Part shown: positions 8,494-16,518 of the stretch, piece after piece
Position numbering within the stretch: position 1 is the first letter of the stretch
How the letters are laid out: each line of letters begins with the position of its first letter
Origin: Lachnospiraceae bacterium
GTDB lineage: Bacteria; Bacillota; Clostridia; Lachnospirales; Lachnospiraceae
NCBI GenBank assembly: GCA_900769175.1
Contig: CAAGFP010000029.1
Location: 1 to 17,177 of the forward strand
Length of the DNA: 17,177 nucleotides
Direction of reading: 5' to 3'
Program-made: the position numbers and the translations under genes
The notes under the pieces: model-generated
What the model saw: only the letters and a program-made list of their open reading frames with translations
What the model was told of the DNA's origin: nothing
The model's database searches: none

Positions 8494-10128
8494 TTATTCA
8501 AACTGTCTATACTTTCCGATAATCGCTTCCCCGACTTTCAGGCCATCCATTCCGGCAGACATTATGCCGCCTGCATAACCACAGCCTTCGCCACACGGAT
8601 AGATTCCTTTATGACTGACGGATTCGTAGGAATCGTTACGGATGATTCGCACCGGTGCGCTTGTCCGGCTTTCCACCGCTGCTAAAATGGCATCCTTTGA
8701 ATTGAATCCATTCATGACAGAACCGAAAATCTCCATTCCTTCAATAAAACTTTTGGATATCGCCTCCGGAAATATGGCAGTCAAATCCGATTTGTGGAAA
8801 TTTCCTTTCATAAAAGGATGATTCAAACGATTCATTTCCGGCAAAGGCATCTGTTTATTCATGATTCGGTTATAAAATTCAGAATAAAAACATACCGGAA
8901 CTGCACCATTTCCGGCCTTAAATGCCTTTTCTTCCAAATCTCTTTGGAAATACATTCCACCAAGAGGAGTGCCGTTATCAAAATCCTTTGGTGTTACCGA
9001 AACAATGATGGCAGAATTTGCGAATTCACCATCCCGTTTGGAATCACTCATTCCGTTTACGGCAATTCTGCCTTCTTCGGAAGATGCATCCACAATATAA
9101 CCGCCGGGACACATACAGAAAGAATAGACATTTCTTCCGTTTGCAGTCTGACAGGATAGTTTATACGGACTGGCCGGCAGCGAGGGATATCGATTGCGAT
9201 AATCTTCTCCGTATTGAATTCGGTTGATATCCTCCTGTGTATGTGCAACACGTAATCCGACGGCAAATGGTTTCGGTTCCATGGATACTGCATTTTGGTA
9301 AAGCATTTCATAAGTATCTCTCGCACTGTGACCGATTGCAAGAATTAAACATTCACAAGGGAGTGTTTCTTTCAAACCTTCCTTTGTCGAAATTATGATT
9401 CCTGAGAGCGTATCATTTTCAAATATAAACTGTTCCAATCTGGTCTGAAAACAGAAACTTGCGCCCAATGAAAGGATTTCATTTCGCAAGTTTACGATTA
9501 CATCAGAAAGAATATCTGTTCCGATATGCGGAAGCGCATCATACAGAATCTGTTTGGGAGCACCGTGTTTTACGAAGGTTTCCAATACATACCTGTTTCT
9601 GCCGGTCTTATCTTTTACCCCGGTATTGAGCTTTCCGTCTGAAAAAGTTCCGGCTCCGCCTTCGCCGAATTGAACATTGGAATCCGGATTTAATTTCGCA
9701 CCATTCCAGTACTCTTTCACTGTTTTGCTTCGTTCCCTGATTTCCTGTCCGCGCTCAATGACGATCGGACGATATCCTTTTTGTGCAAGAATGTAAGCAG
9801 CAAATAATCCGGCAGGACCTGCACCGACAATAACCGGAGAATGATTTAATGTCATTTCGCCGCTTTCGGGCAACCGGTATTGATGCTTTTCTTGTATCCG
9901 TTCTGCTTTCTTTTTTGCAACAAGCTTCTTTTCTAAGGCCGGGTGTTTGAGTTGTACCAAAAAAGAATATTGGAAATAGATCTCCGGTTTTTTTCTTGCA
10001 TCAATGGATTTCTTTTTGATGGAAATGTTACTAATCTCATCTTCCGGGACAGAAAGGAAACCGGAGACAATTCGGTTTGGCGATAATTCTTCATCTGCTT
10101 TGACTTTAATATTTCGAATTAAAATCAT
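8494..10128 (-). CDS. COG2509-type FAD-dependent dehydrogenase
   Basis: This 544-residue flavoprotein resembles the uncharacterised 'NAD(FAD)-utilizing dehydrogenase' family (COG2509); its substrate is unknown. The N-terminal 90 residues form the small family-specific domain with the KKKSIDARKKPEI segment (38-50). The FAD-binding dinucleotide fold follows, with VGAGPAGLFAA at 101-111 and the acidic strand end IVIERG at 122-127. FGEGGAGTFSDGKL at 154-167 and the C-terminal GEGCGYAGGIMSAGMDG (from 513) are also typical. No signal peptide or membrane segment is visible, so it should be cytosolic. The ATG at 10126-10128 has an in-frame stop two codons upstream, so the start cannot be further out. 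No good ribosome binding site precedes it; instead a 7-bp inverted repeat occupies the space after the upstream oxidoreductase gene. Confidence 0.9.
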   Translation of the reverse strand: MILIRNIKVKADEELSPNRIVSGFLSVPEDEISNISIKKKSIDARKKPEIYFQYSFLVQLKHPALEKKLVAKKKAERIQEKHQYRLPESGEMTLNHSPVIVGAGPAGLFAAYILAQKGYRPIVIERGQEIRERSKTVKEYWNGAKLNPDSNVQFGEGGAGTFSDGKLNTGVKDKTGRNRYVLETFVKHGAPKQILYDALPHIGTDILSDVIVNLRNEILSLGASFCFQTRLEQFIFENDTLSGIIISTKEGLKETLPCECLILAIGHSARDTYEMLYQNAVSMEPKPFAVGLRVAHTQEDINRIQYGEDYRNRYPSLPASPYKLSCQTANGRNVYSFCMCPGGYIVDASSEEGRIAVNGMSDSKRDGEFANSAIIVSVTPKDFDNGTPLGGMYFQRDLEEKAFKAGNGAVPVCFYSEFYNRIMNKQMPLPEMNRLNHPFMKGNFHKSDLTAIFPEAISKSFIEGMEIFGSVMNGFNSKDAILAAVESRTSAPVRIIRNDSYESVSHKGIYPCGEGCGYAGGIMSAGMDGLKVGEAIIGKYRQFE

Positions 10129-10140
10129 ATTTTACACACA

Positions 10141-10164
10141 AATCCGGGTATTTTTTTCCGGATT
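10141..10164 (-). other. Inverted repeat between two flavoprotein genes
   Basis: A perfect 7-bp inverted repeat, AATCCGG at 10141-10147 and CCGGATT at 10158-10164, encloses a 10-base loop that reads AAAAAAATAC in the transcript. It includes the last two bases of the upstream TAA stop codon and lies 12 bases before the ATG of the next gene. On the transcribed strand it is followed by TTGTGTGTAAAA, not a run of U, so it is not a standard intrinsic terminator. It could be an RNA processing or stability element, or could affect translation of the downstream gene. The role is inference. Confidence 0.4.
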
Positions 10165-11524
10165 ATTCCTTTCTCTCACTTCCGCAATGAGTACCTGCAA
10201 CATATCCGCTGGCAAACGCCCAGTGAAGATTATATCCGCCGCATTCTCCGTCAACATCCACCATTTCACCTGCAAAATATAAATTTTTGTGTAAAACAGA
10301 TTCTAAATGGCTGTTTATTTCAAGGCAGGATACTCCGCCTCTTGTTGCCTGCGCTTCATTGTATCCGTTATGACTTTGAATCGGAATTTTTATACATTTT
10401 AATTCCATCATAAATTGAATAAGTTGTTCTTTCGGATACGAACTGACGGGCATATGGGGATTATCAAAAAAACGGTTCAGATAAAATTCCGTCAGTTTTT
10501 CACATAAAATTCCCCCAAAAAACTGTTGAAGCGTATGTGTTTGATTCAATATTTTTGATTGTTCTATAAATTCATAAATGGATTCACCATCAAAATCAGG
10601 CAGATAATCAATCCAGACTTCACATTTTTGATGCTCTTCCAATGGTTTTGATAAAGCACGGCTGATTTGAAATACATTAATACCTGAAATTCCGGAATCA
10701 ACAATTTGTAATTCGCCTAAGGCATCGGATAAAATTTCCGGCTGACCGGATTTATCATATAAAACGGCGCTGACTTTGGCTTTCGTTCTTATTCCTGATA
10801 ATTTCTTACTTTTATTGAAATCAGAATTTAATTTTACTAAAACAGGATATGTATTGGATACAAAAATTCCAAGGTTTCTGGCAAGCTTAAATCCACTGCC
10901 GTCACTTCCGGTTTTCGGATATGCTTTCCCACCGCAGCATAGAATAACGCTGTCAAATCGCACTTTATGAATCTTTGTATTTCCCTTTTCAACGAATACG
11001 GCTTCTTTTCGTTTGTTCTTCGCTTCTTTGCATTTACCGATAGCCGGTTCCGATAAAAGAGATGTTTTTTCTTCATATTCTACAATGTATTTGTCAAAAT
11101 CCCCTTCTTTTATCGTTTGTAATCCGTATACATTCGCATTCAAAACAATGGTCACATGAAAGTCTTTTAACAGAAGCATTAACGTATTCAAAACTGTACG
11201 GGCCTGTCCGCTGTATGGATATAATAAGCCGGACTTATTGGAAGACAGCATACCGTTTTCCGCAAAAAAAAGACGTAAATCCTCAGGTGTAAATTCTTTC
11301 AAAACCTGTTTCGTAATTTCTTTCGCATTTTCATTATAATGCGTACTGTCCATATTGGTATTGGAATAATTGCATTTGCCGTTTCCGGTTAATAACAGTT
11401 TCTTTCCGGGAGTATCATTTTTCTCCAATAAAATAACCCTGTTTTCCGGATTCTGTTTTGCAGCCTGTATTGCTGCCATCATGCCGGAGGGACCACCTCC
11501 GATGACTGCGATTTTTCGTCCCAT
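10163..11524 (-). CDS. HI0933/BaiN-like FAD-dependent oxidoreductase
   Basis: This is a 453-residue flavoprotein of the HI0933 family (also called BaiN-like after a bile-acid 3-dehydro-4,6-reductase candidate). The physiological substrate of most members is unknown, and nothing here indicates bile-acid metabolism. The FAD fold begins at once with VIGGGPSGMMAA (7-18). It continues with the family signature PGKKLLLTGNGKCNYSN (39-55), LCCGGKAYPKTGSDGSG near 195-211, QATRGGVSCLEI at 392-403 and GEMVDVDGECGGYN at 419-432. Members are commonly near 400-420 residues. The extra length appears to lie in a lysine/glutamate-rich stretch at about 150-185, before the strand that ends in the CCGG motif. 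The ATG has AAAGGA 5 bases upstream. It follows the BofC-like gene by 20 bases and precedes the second flavoprotein gene by 34 bases, so the three probably share a transcript. Confidence 0.92.
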   Translation of the reverse strand: MGRKIAVIGGGPSGMMAAIQAAKQNPENRVILLEKNDTPGKKLLLTGNGKCNYSNTNMDSTHYNENAKEITKQVLKEFTPEDLRLFFAENGMLSSNKSGLLYPYSGQARTVLNTLMLLLKDFHVTIVLNANVYGLQTIKEGDFDKYIVEYEEKTSLLSEPAIGKCKEAKNKRKEAVFVEKGNTKIHKVRFDSVILCCGGKAYPKTGSDGSGFKLARNLGIFVSNTYPVLVKLNSDFNKSKKLSGIRTKAKVSAVLYDKSGQPEILSDALGELQIVDSGISGINVFQISRALSKPLEEHQKCEVWIDYLPDFDGESIYEFIEQSKILNQTHTLQQFFGGILCEKLTEFYLNRFFDNPHMPVSSYPKEQLIQFMMELKCIKIPIQSHNGYNEAQATRGGVSCLEINSHLESVLHKNLYFAGEMVDVDGECGGYNLHWAFASGYVAGTHCGSERKE

Positions 11525-11544
11525 AATAATCCTTTTTCAATCTT

Positions 11545-12198
11545 TTAACTGGTGTATGATTCCAGAAAAGAAATTAATTCCTTATAGGAATCCAGTTTCA
11601 TTGTAGAATCTATTTTTTTCCTTGTTTCTAAAGGTAATTCATCATATTTGATATCAGTATACTGATAGACGGTAATCATATCCGAGCAATAAATCACGAC
11701 ATAATTTTCTTCAGCCTTCACATAATAGGTATCGGCCGGAAGCTCATTTTCAAATATTTTTTCGACTATCATTTTATCCGGTGAAAAGGAAATCAAAAAT
11801 GCATTTACAAATCCATTTTTACGATCCGTCAGGGATGGATTCAGATTATAATCTTCACAATAGTTCTCAACGTCCTCTCTTGTCGCCCCGTCTAAGGACT
11901 CGGGAAGTTTTGCATGAATCATGACACCTTTATTGGTTGTTTTGTTATATTCATAAACATAATAATCTGTATTTGCACTAACACAGGCATTGTTTTGTGA
12001 AGCCTCAAAACCAATCTCATATTCTTCTGTATTTATCTCCTCAATCGGAAGCAAATCATCATTTTGCTGATACGCAGAATCCAGATGAATCAAATATTGA
12101 TTGAATTGAGCCAGTTTGGCAATTTTCATCGAAAAGCCGGCCACAAAAGACAGAATACATAAAACACAAAGGAAGCAGATGCGATACACGTTTTTCAT
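11545..12198 (-). CDS. Membrane-anchored protein with BofC-like C-terminal domain
   Basis: The product has 217 residues. One hydrophobic helix at about 4-24 (RICFLCVLCILSFVAGF) serves as a signal anchor, and the rest is hydrophilic and probably extracytoplasmic. The last 60 residues (about 157-217), with TYYVKAEENYVVIY, YQYTDIKYDELP and a final ISFLESYTS, resemble the C-terminal domain of BofC (bypass-of-forespore C). In Bacillus that protein acts in the forespore intermembrane space to restrain the SpoIVB protease. The middle part, including ATREDVENYCEDYNL and LTDRKNGFVNAFL, I do not recognise. The start is the ATG at 12196-12198 with GGAG 6 bases upstream; a GTG one codon earlier is too close to that site. 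The assignment to BofC is by pattern only; proteins of this kind also occur in non-sporulating clostridia. Confidence 0.65.
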   Translation of the reverse strand: MKNVYRICFLCVLCILSFVAGFSMKIAKLAQFNQYLIHLDSAYQQNDDLLPIEEINTEEYEIGFEASQNNACVSANTDYYVYEYNKTTNKGVMIHAKLPESLDGATREDVENYCEDYNLNPSLTDRKNGFVNAFLISFSPDKMIVEKIFENELPADTYYVKAEENYVVIYCSDMITVYQYTDIKYDELPLETRKKIDSTMKLDSYKELISFLESYTS

Positions 12199-12316
12199 CA
12201 CTCACTCCATTTCATAAAACGGAACACACAAAAGCAATCCGTTCAAATCAATCACCGATGATGTAACAAAACTCATGTATAGTATCTACTTCGTTTGATT
12301 TAATTATTCAGCTAAA

Positions 12317-13963
12317 TTAATATATTCCGATTCTTTTTAAGAAATACAGAATTTTATTTCCGCCGGGGATGGTATTCCAGTCATTCTCGCTGAATCCTTT
12401 TAACAGAATCATCGCAACCATGTATACAATAACGCCGATTCCGATTGCAATCAGGCAGGCTACCGCTTCCGGAAGGAAAAGACGGAAAAGGTAATAAATG
12501 CCGGCACAAATAGCTCCCATAATTAAAGAAGCAAAAATCGGAATCACAAAGGTGGTTTTAAACTCCTGCTTGTAACCGATAAAATGATAGATTGCAAGGA
12601 AATTCAATACACACATAATGACCGAGAAAAATAAATTTGCCAAAACTACCGAGAAAATGCCGAGTTTTAACACATTTAACATAAAGACCAATAACCCAAG
12701 GTGTAAAACCAGTGAAATAATGGAATTGATGACCGGAACACGCAGTTTTCCGATTCCCTGTAAAATTCCGTTTCCAAGGGTGGAAAGAGAATAAAATACA
12801 ATGGAAAGCGTTCCGATATAAAGCATTTTTGCAGCCATATCAATTTCACCGGTAAATAATAAATCCACGATAGGTTTACCTAAAACAGCAAGTCCGATTG
12901 CAGAAGGAATCGTAATAAACATCGTCACACGGATAGCTGTTGACATTTTGGAACGGGCATTTAATAAATCATTCTGGGAAACACTTAATGTCAATGATGG
13001 AACAATTGCAGAACACATCGCATTTGCAATTGCAATCGGCAGATTCGTAAGCAATTTATACTTTCCGCTGTACACGCCCCAGCAATAGGATTTTTCATCC
13101 GGCAATCCCAAATCCATCATGTAATGATTATAGATAGACTGATCTAAAACATTGCTGATATTATATAATACCGTACTTAAAATAACCGGTAAGACGGTTA
13201 AAATAATCACCTTTATGATGGTAAGATAACTTTCTTCTTTTTTTGAATAATCGCTCATACATTTTTTCTGCATAAGCGGTTTATTGATCCGATATACAAA
13301 ATACAGAAATGCAAGCCCTGCAAGTGCACCGACTCCGCAACCAATGGTTGCACCGGCAGCTCCCAAAGATGGTGCATAATTGGGATTCATCATAATATTT
13401 CCGTATTTTTCACCGATATGAAACAATATGGATGCACCCAGTAAAGAAAAAGCAACCAAAAAAATCTGTTCAATAATCTGCGAAAATGCAGTCGGTTTCA
13501 TATTTCCAAGCCCCTGGAAATAACCACGAAACACACCCATTACGGCAACAATTAAAAGTGTAGGTGCCAATACACGCATCGCCATGGCACTCATTGGTTC
13601 CGCCATAATATTTGAAGAGAAGAAATTTGCAAATATTAAAACAATGAAACACGCAAGTCCACCTGAGCAAAGTGCAAATAATAAAGCTCCGTATAAAATT
13701 TTTCTTGCATTTTTATACTGTCCTTTTGCGACTCTTGCAGCAACCAGTTTTGAAACCGCTAAGGGCAGACTGTACGAGGAAAGCAATAAGACAATGGCAT
13801 AGAATTCATATGCGGCTCCGTAATAACCGTTTCCGATATCACCAATAATATTAGTAAGAGGAATGCGTCGTATTAATCCGATGCATCTGGCAATAATCCC
13901 TGCAATTGCAAGGACTCCGCCCTGTGCAACGATTTTTCTGCCTATTTTTTTATTCTCCTCCAT
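12317..13963 (-). CDS. MurJ/SpoVB-type lipid-linked polysaccharide flippase
   Basis: This 548-residue polytopic membrane protein belongs to the MVF/polysaccharide-biosynthesis branch of the MOP exporter superfamily. The branch includes B. subtilis YtgP/MurJ and SpoVB, which flip lipid II or related cell-wall precursors outward. By eye there are about 14 hydrophobic helices. N-terminal features match this branch: an amphipathic GRKIVAQGGVLAIAG, IGLIRRIPLTNIIGD with conserved arginines, then GAAYEFYAIVLLLSS and LPLAVSKLVA. Whether it serves vegetative growth (MurJ) or the spore cortex (SpoVB) cannot be decided from one sequence. The ATG at 13961-13963 is placed by AAAGGAAG (13968-13975), which contains the end of ybeY; a longer frame to 14008 would overlap ybeY by 44 bases. 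The start lies one base after the ybeY stop, so translation is likely coupled. Confidence 0.92.
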   Translation of the reverse strand: MEENKKIGRKIVAQGGVLAIAGIIARCIGLIRRIPLTNIIGDIGNGYYGAAYEFYAIVLLLSSYSLPLAVSKLVAARVAKGQYKNARKILYGALLFALCSGGLACFIVLIFANFFSSNIMAEPMSAMAMRVLAPTLLIVAVMGVFRGYFQGLGNMKPTAFSQIIEQIFLVAFSLLGASILFHIGEKYGNIMMNPNYAPSLGAAGATIGCGVGALAGLAFLYFVYRINKPLMQKKCMSDYSKKEESYLTIIKVIILTVLPVILSTVLYNISNVLDQSIYNHYMMDLGLPDEKSYCWGVYSGKYKLLTNLPIAIANAMCSAIVPSLTLSVSQNDLLNARSKMSTAIRVTMFITIPSAIGLAVLGKPIVDLLFTGEIDMAAKMLYIGTLSIVFYSLSTLGNGILQGIGKLRVPVINSIISLVLHLGLLVFMLNVLKLGIFSVVLANLFFSVIMCVLNFLAIYHFIGYKQEFKTTFVIPIFASLIMGAICAGIYYLFRLFLPEAVACLIAIGIGVIVYMVAMILLKGFSENDWNTIPGGNKILYFLKRIGIY

Positions 13964-13964
13964 G

Positions 13965-14486
13965 TTACTTCCTTTCCGAATCATCAAAACGTCTGATTCC
14001 AAGTTCATCCAGATAGTTTTTTTGTTTGTCTTCCATTATTTTCGCATCTGCTTCATTCATATGATCATAGCCGATTAAATGAAGTGTACTGTGCGCAATC
14101 AAAAAAGCATATTCTCTTTTAATACTGTGTCCGTATTCTTTGGCCTGTTCCAGTACACGGTCCATTGAAAGCACGATATCTCCGAGAATGAAATTCCTGT
14201 TTTCAGGATTAAAATACATGCTTTCCGTCTTTGAATCTAAATATGGGGAAAAATCAGCCGGTGATTCATATTCTGCAGCCGGGAATGATAAAACATCCGT
14301 TTCCCTGTCAATATCCCGATATTGAAGATTCATTTCATGTATGGTTTCATTATTCGTTAATGTAAGACTGACTTCCCACTCAAAAGGGAACTTCTCTTTG
14401 GATAAAATATATGAAATCACTTCTTTAGCTGTTTCCTCTAACGGGAAATCGGCTTCGTATAAATACTCATCTGAAAAATCAATCAT
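13965..14486 (-). CDS. ybeY: Endoribonuclease YbeY (rRNA maturation factor)
   Basis: YbeY is a zinc-dependent single-strand endoribonuclease involved in 16S rRNA 3' maturation and ribosome quality control. The 173-residue protein carries the signature HSTLHLIGYDH at 132-142, whose three histidines (132, 136, 142) bind the metal. The upstream conserved stretch NLQYRDIDRETDVLSFP at 53-69 and LGDIVLS at 101-107 are also present. Length is normal for Gram-positive members. The ATG at 14484-14486 overlaps the phoH TGA in an ATGA arrangement, and AAAAGGGAT precedes it. The gene lies directly after phoH, the order seen widely in bacteria. In many Bacillota era-linked genes follow (diacylglycerol kinase, cytidine deaminase); here a flippase gene follows instead. 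Confidence 0.96.
   Translation of the reverse strand: MIDFSDEYLYEADFPLEETAKEVISYILSKEKFPFEWEVSLTLTNNETIHEMNLQYRDIDRETDVLSFPAAEYESPADFSPYLDSKTESMYFNPENRNFILGDIVLSMDRVLEQAKEYGHSIKREYAFLIAHSTLHLIGYDHMNEADAKIMEDKQKNYLDELGIRRFDDSERK
13968..13975 (-). promoter_or_regulatory. Flippase ribosome binding site within the end of ybeY
   Basis: AAAGGAAG on the minus strand is formed by the final ybeY codons, just before its TAA stop. It is correctly spaced for the ATG at 13963. This decides the flippase start against the longer frame to 14008, which would overlap ybeY by 44 bases. Confidence 0.8.
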
Positions 14487-15520
14487 TTGTTATCCCTTTT
14501 ATTAAAATTTCTTTTCATCTTTCTAACGCTTATTTCTTTTCTTAACGCTTCTTTTTTTGCGGTTTTCTTCTCATAATCATCATAAGCGCATACAATTTTT
14601 TGTACGAGCGGATGACGGACAACGTCTTTGCCGGTTAATTGATAAAAACAGATTCCATCAATATTTTTCAATACTTTTTGGGCCACATCCAGTCCGGATG
14701 AAACTCCGTATGCTAAGTCCTTCTGGGAAGAATCACCTGTTATGATAACTTTAGAACCAAAACCGATTCGTGTCAGAAACATTTTCATCTGGGCAGGCGT
14801 TGTATTCTGGGCTTCATCAAGAATAATGAAAGCATGATCCAAAGTCCGTCCTCTCATATAAGCAAGGGGAGCAACCTCAATTAAGCCTTTTTCCATATTT
14901 TTTTGAAAAGACTCCGCTCCCATAATCTGATAAAGCGCATCATAGAGCGGCCGCAGATAAGGGTCAATTTTACTCTGTAAATCTCCCGGCAGGAATCCTA
15001 GTTTCTCTCCTGCTTCAATGGCGGGACGTGTTAAAATAATCCGGCTTACTTCTTCGTTTTTAAAAGCGGTAATCGCCATTGCCATTGCAAGATAGGTTTT
15101 ACCCGTTCCGGCAGGTCCAAGGCCGAATACAATCATATTATTCCTTATGGCGTCAATATATTCCTTCTGTCCGAGTGTCATGGGTTTAACCGGTTTCCCG
15201 TTTATTGTATGACAGATACAGTCAGAATCCACAACTTTAAGTAAATCTTCTTTATCTTCTTTGGCAAGCTCAATTCCGTAATTTACATTCGTTGCAACAA
15301 TTTTATTCCCACGTTTGCTTAATTCGCATAGCTCGCTTAAAAGGCGAACTGCTTTCTTGGCATTAGAAGGCGTTCCGGTAATTTTCATGATTCCGTCGCG
15401 ATTGATAATTGATACATCTAAATCTTTTTCAATTTTCTTGACATAAGAATCTCTTTCACCAAAGATATTCTGCATTTCATCCGTTGTCAAATCCATTGTA
15501 TATGTGGTTTCTTCATTCAT
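14483..15520 (-). CDS. phoH: PhoH-family ATPase
   Basis: PhoH-like proteins are cytosolic P-loop ATPases related to the helicase fold and thought to act in RNA metabolism; their precise reaction is not settled. The 345-residue protein has a KH-like N-terminal region (about 10-70, including VSIINRDGIMKITGTPSNA). Next come Walker A GPAGTGKT at 135-142, the LTRPAIEAGEKLGFLPGD segment (163-180), Walker B FIILDEAQN at 231-239, TGDSSQKDL at 261-269 and RHPLVQKIV at 302-310. A lysine/arginine-rich tail (about 317-345) could bind nucleic acid. Length is typical for the family. The start ATG overlaps the yqfD stop codon (ATGA), with GGAG 8 bases upstream. The gene lies in the conserved yqfC-yqfD-phoH-ybeY run. 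Confidence 0.96.
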   Translation of the reverse strand: MNEETTYTMDLTTDEMQNIFGERDSYVKKIEKDLDVSIINRDGIMKITGTPSNAKKAVRLLSELCELSKRGNKIVATNVNYGIELAKEDKEDLLKVVDSDCICHTINGKPVKPMTLGQKEYIDAIRNNMIVFGLGPAGTGKTYLAMAMAITAFKNEEVSRIILTRPAIEAGEKLGFLPGDLQSKIDPYLRPLYDALYQIMGAESFQKNMEKGLIEVAPLAYMRGRTLDHAFIILDEAQNTTPAQMKMFLTRIGFGSKVIITGDSSQKDLAYGVSSGLDVAQKVLKNIDGICFYQLTGKDVVRHPLVQKIVCAYDDYEKKTAKKEALRKEISVRKMKRNFNKRDNK

Positions 15521-16518
15521 TCTTCTGTCTCCGATTCATCAGAAACCGGTATTTCTTTACGTATAACCGGTGTTCCTTCACAAATAAATACATATCTTCT
15601 TTCAAGGTTATCCGAATTGATATAGTTTGATTGAACCTTTAAAAGCCTGGCTTTGAGACCTTGCATTTTCATATTTTTAATAAATTGCTCCGGGTAGATG
15701 GATGCATCTGTCCATAAGCCGTTTTTTGTCTGAATCAATTCTTTTGCTTGCATTGTAAAGCGAATGGTTATCTCAGCCTGTGCATTTACATATTTTATCA
15801 TCATTGCCGAATCCAGATATCCGGTTTCAGCGATACAGCCTTCGACCAAAAGCTGGTTTTTATAGACATAATCGCCAATTTTTAATTGAGAAGTTCCGTT
15901 TCTGGTAATGAACGAAACAAGCTGACCGTCGACACAGCTGTAAAGACTGCTTGCGCGATATGGAATTTCTTCTTTCGTAAACGGGACAACCTCTTCTACC
16001 ATTTTAATCACAAGTCTGTTTTCTTCCATTCCGGCAGAAACCCATGTGATTTGCGGGAATGCAAGTCTTAAATCGTCTTCGAGCATTTTATAATCAATTC
16101 TGTCACAAGGCGTAAACTGTTTAATATCCGATTGTTGCAATAGTTTGTCAATTTGGTCGTTACGAATCGTTTCATTTCCGATATATTCAAATGACCAGAC
16201 GGTGCCTTTTAAATAAATCATCCCCGAAATAATAAGAATGAACAGAATAAATAACGGTGTGAATTTCTTTAATTTCTGAAGGAGAAAATACAATCCGATT
16301 CTTTTTTGATGTTTTAATTGAATTTTAAGCCTCACAGCGAGTTTTCCGATACGAAAGTAATCACAGGTAAAAATGCGAAATCGTATGGAATCTCCGAGGT
16401 TTTCAATCCCCCAGAAATCAATATTCTTTCTTGCACATATTGTAAATAATCGTTCAACACAATCCCCATACGCCAAAACCACTAAATATCCTTTCAAAAA
16501 GCGAAAGATATTATTCAT
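15517..16518 (-). CDS. yqfD: Sporulation protein YqfD (short form)
   Basis: YqfD is a membrane protein made under mother-cell control in Bacillus sporulation; its mechanism is unknown. The 333-residue protein opens with the typical MNNIFRFLKGYLVV and a soluble N-terminal domain (about 1-80). A single strong membrane helix follows at 86-103 (FTPLFILFILIISGMIYL). The predicted external part contains ITWVSAGMEENRLVIKMVEEVVP (157-179), then a lipoyl-like hairpin segment LYSCVDGQLVSFITRNGTSQ ending KIGDYVYKNQLLVEG (213-227). It is about 60 residues shorter than B. subtilis YqfD (about 398). The shortening appears spread over the C-terminal half rather than caused by a frameshift. The ATG lies inside the end of yqfC (8-base overlap) with GGAAG upstream, and the stop overlaps phoH, so all three are translationally linked. 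Confidence 0.9.
   Translation of the reverse strand: MNNIFRFLKGYLVVLAYGDCVERLFTICARKNIDFWGIENLGDSIRFRIFTCDYFRIGKLAVRLKIQLKHQKRIGLYFLLQKLKKFTPLFILFILIISGMIYLKGTVWSFEYIGNETIRNDQIDKLLQQSDIKQFTPCDRIDYKMLEDDLRLAFPQITWVSAGMEENRLVIKMVEEVVPFTKEEIPYRASSLYSCVDGQLVSFITRNGTSQLKIGDYVYKNQLLVEGCIAETGYLDSAMMIKYVNAQAEITIRFTMQAKELIQTKNGLWTDASIYPEQFIKNMKMQGLKARLLKVQSNYINSDNLERRYVFICEGTPVIRKEIPVSDESETEE

Noticed and set aside
12199..12316. Possible promoter, operator or terminator in the gap after the flippase gene
   Set aside because: There is an imperfect palindrome (ATCACCGATGAT at 12251-12262) and AT-rich short repeats, but no -35/-10 pair with good spacing and no stem followed by U residues on the minus strand. 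The evidence is too weak to call.
12317..14008. Longer flippase starting at 14008
   Set aside because: It would overlap ybeY by 44 bases. The internal ATG at 13963 has an excellent binding site and matches the usual family N-terminus.
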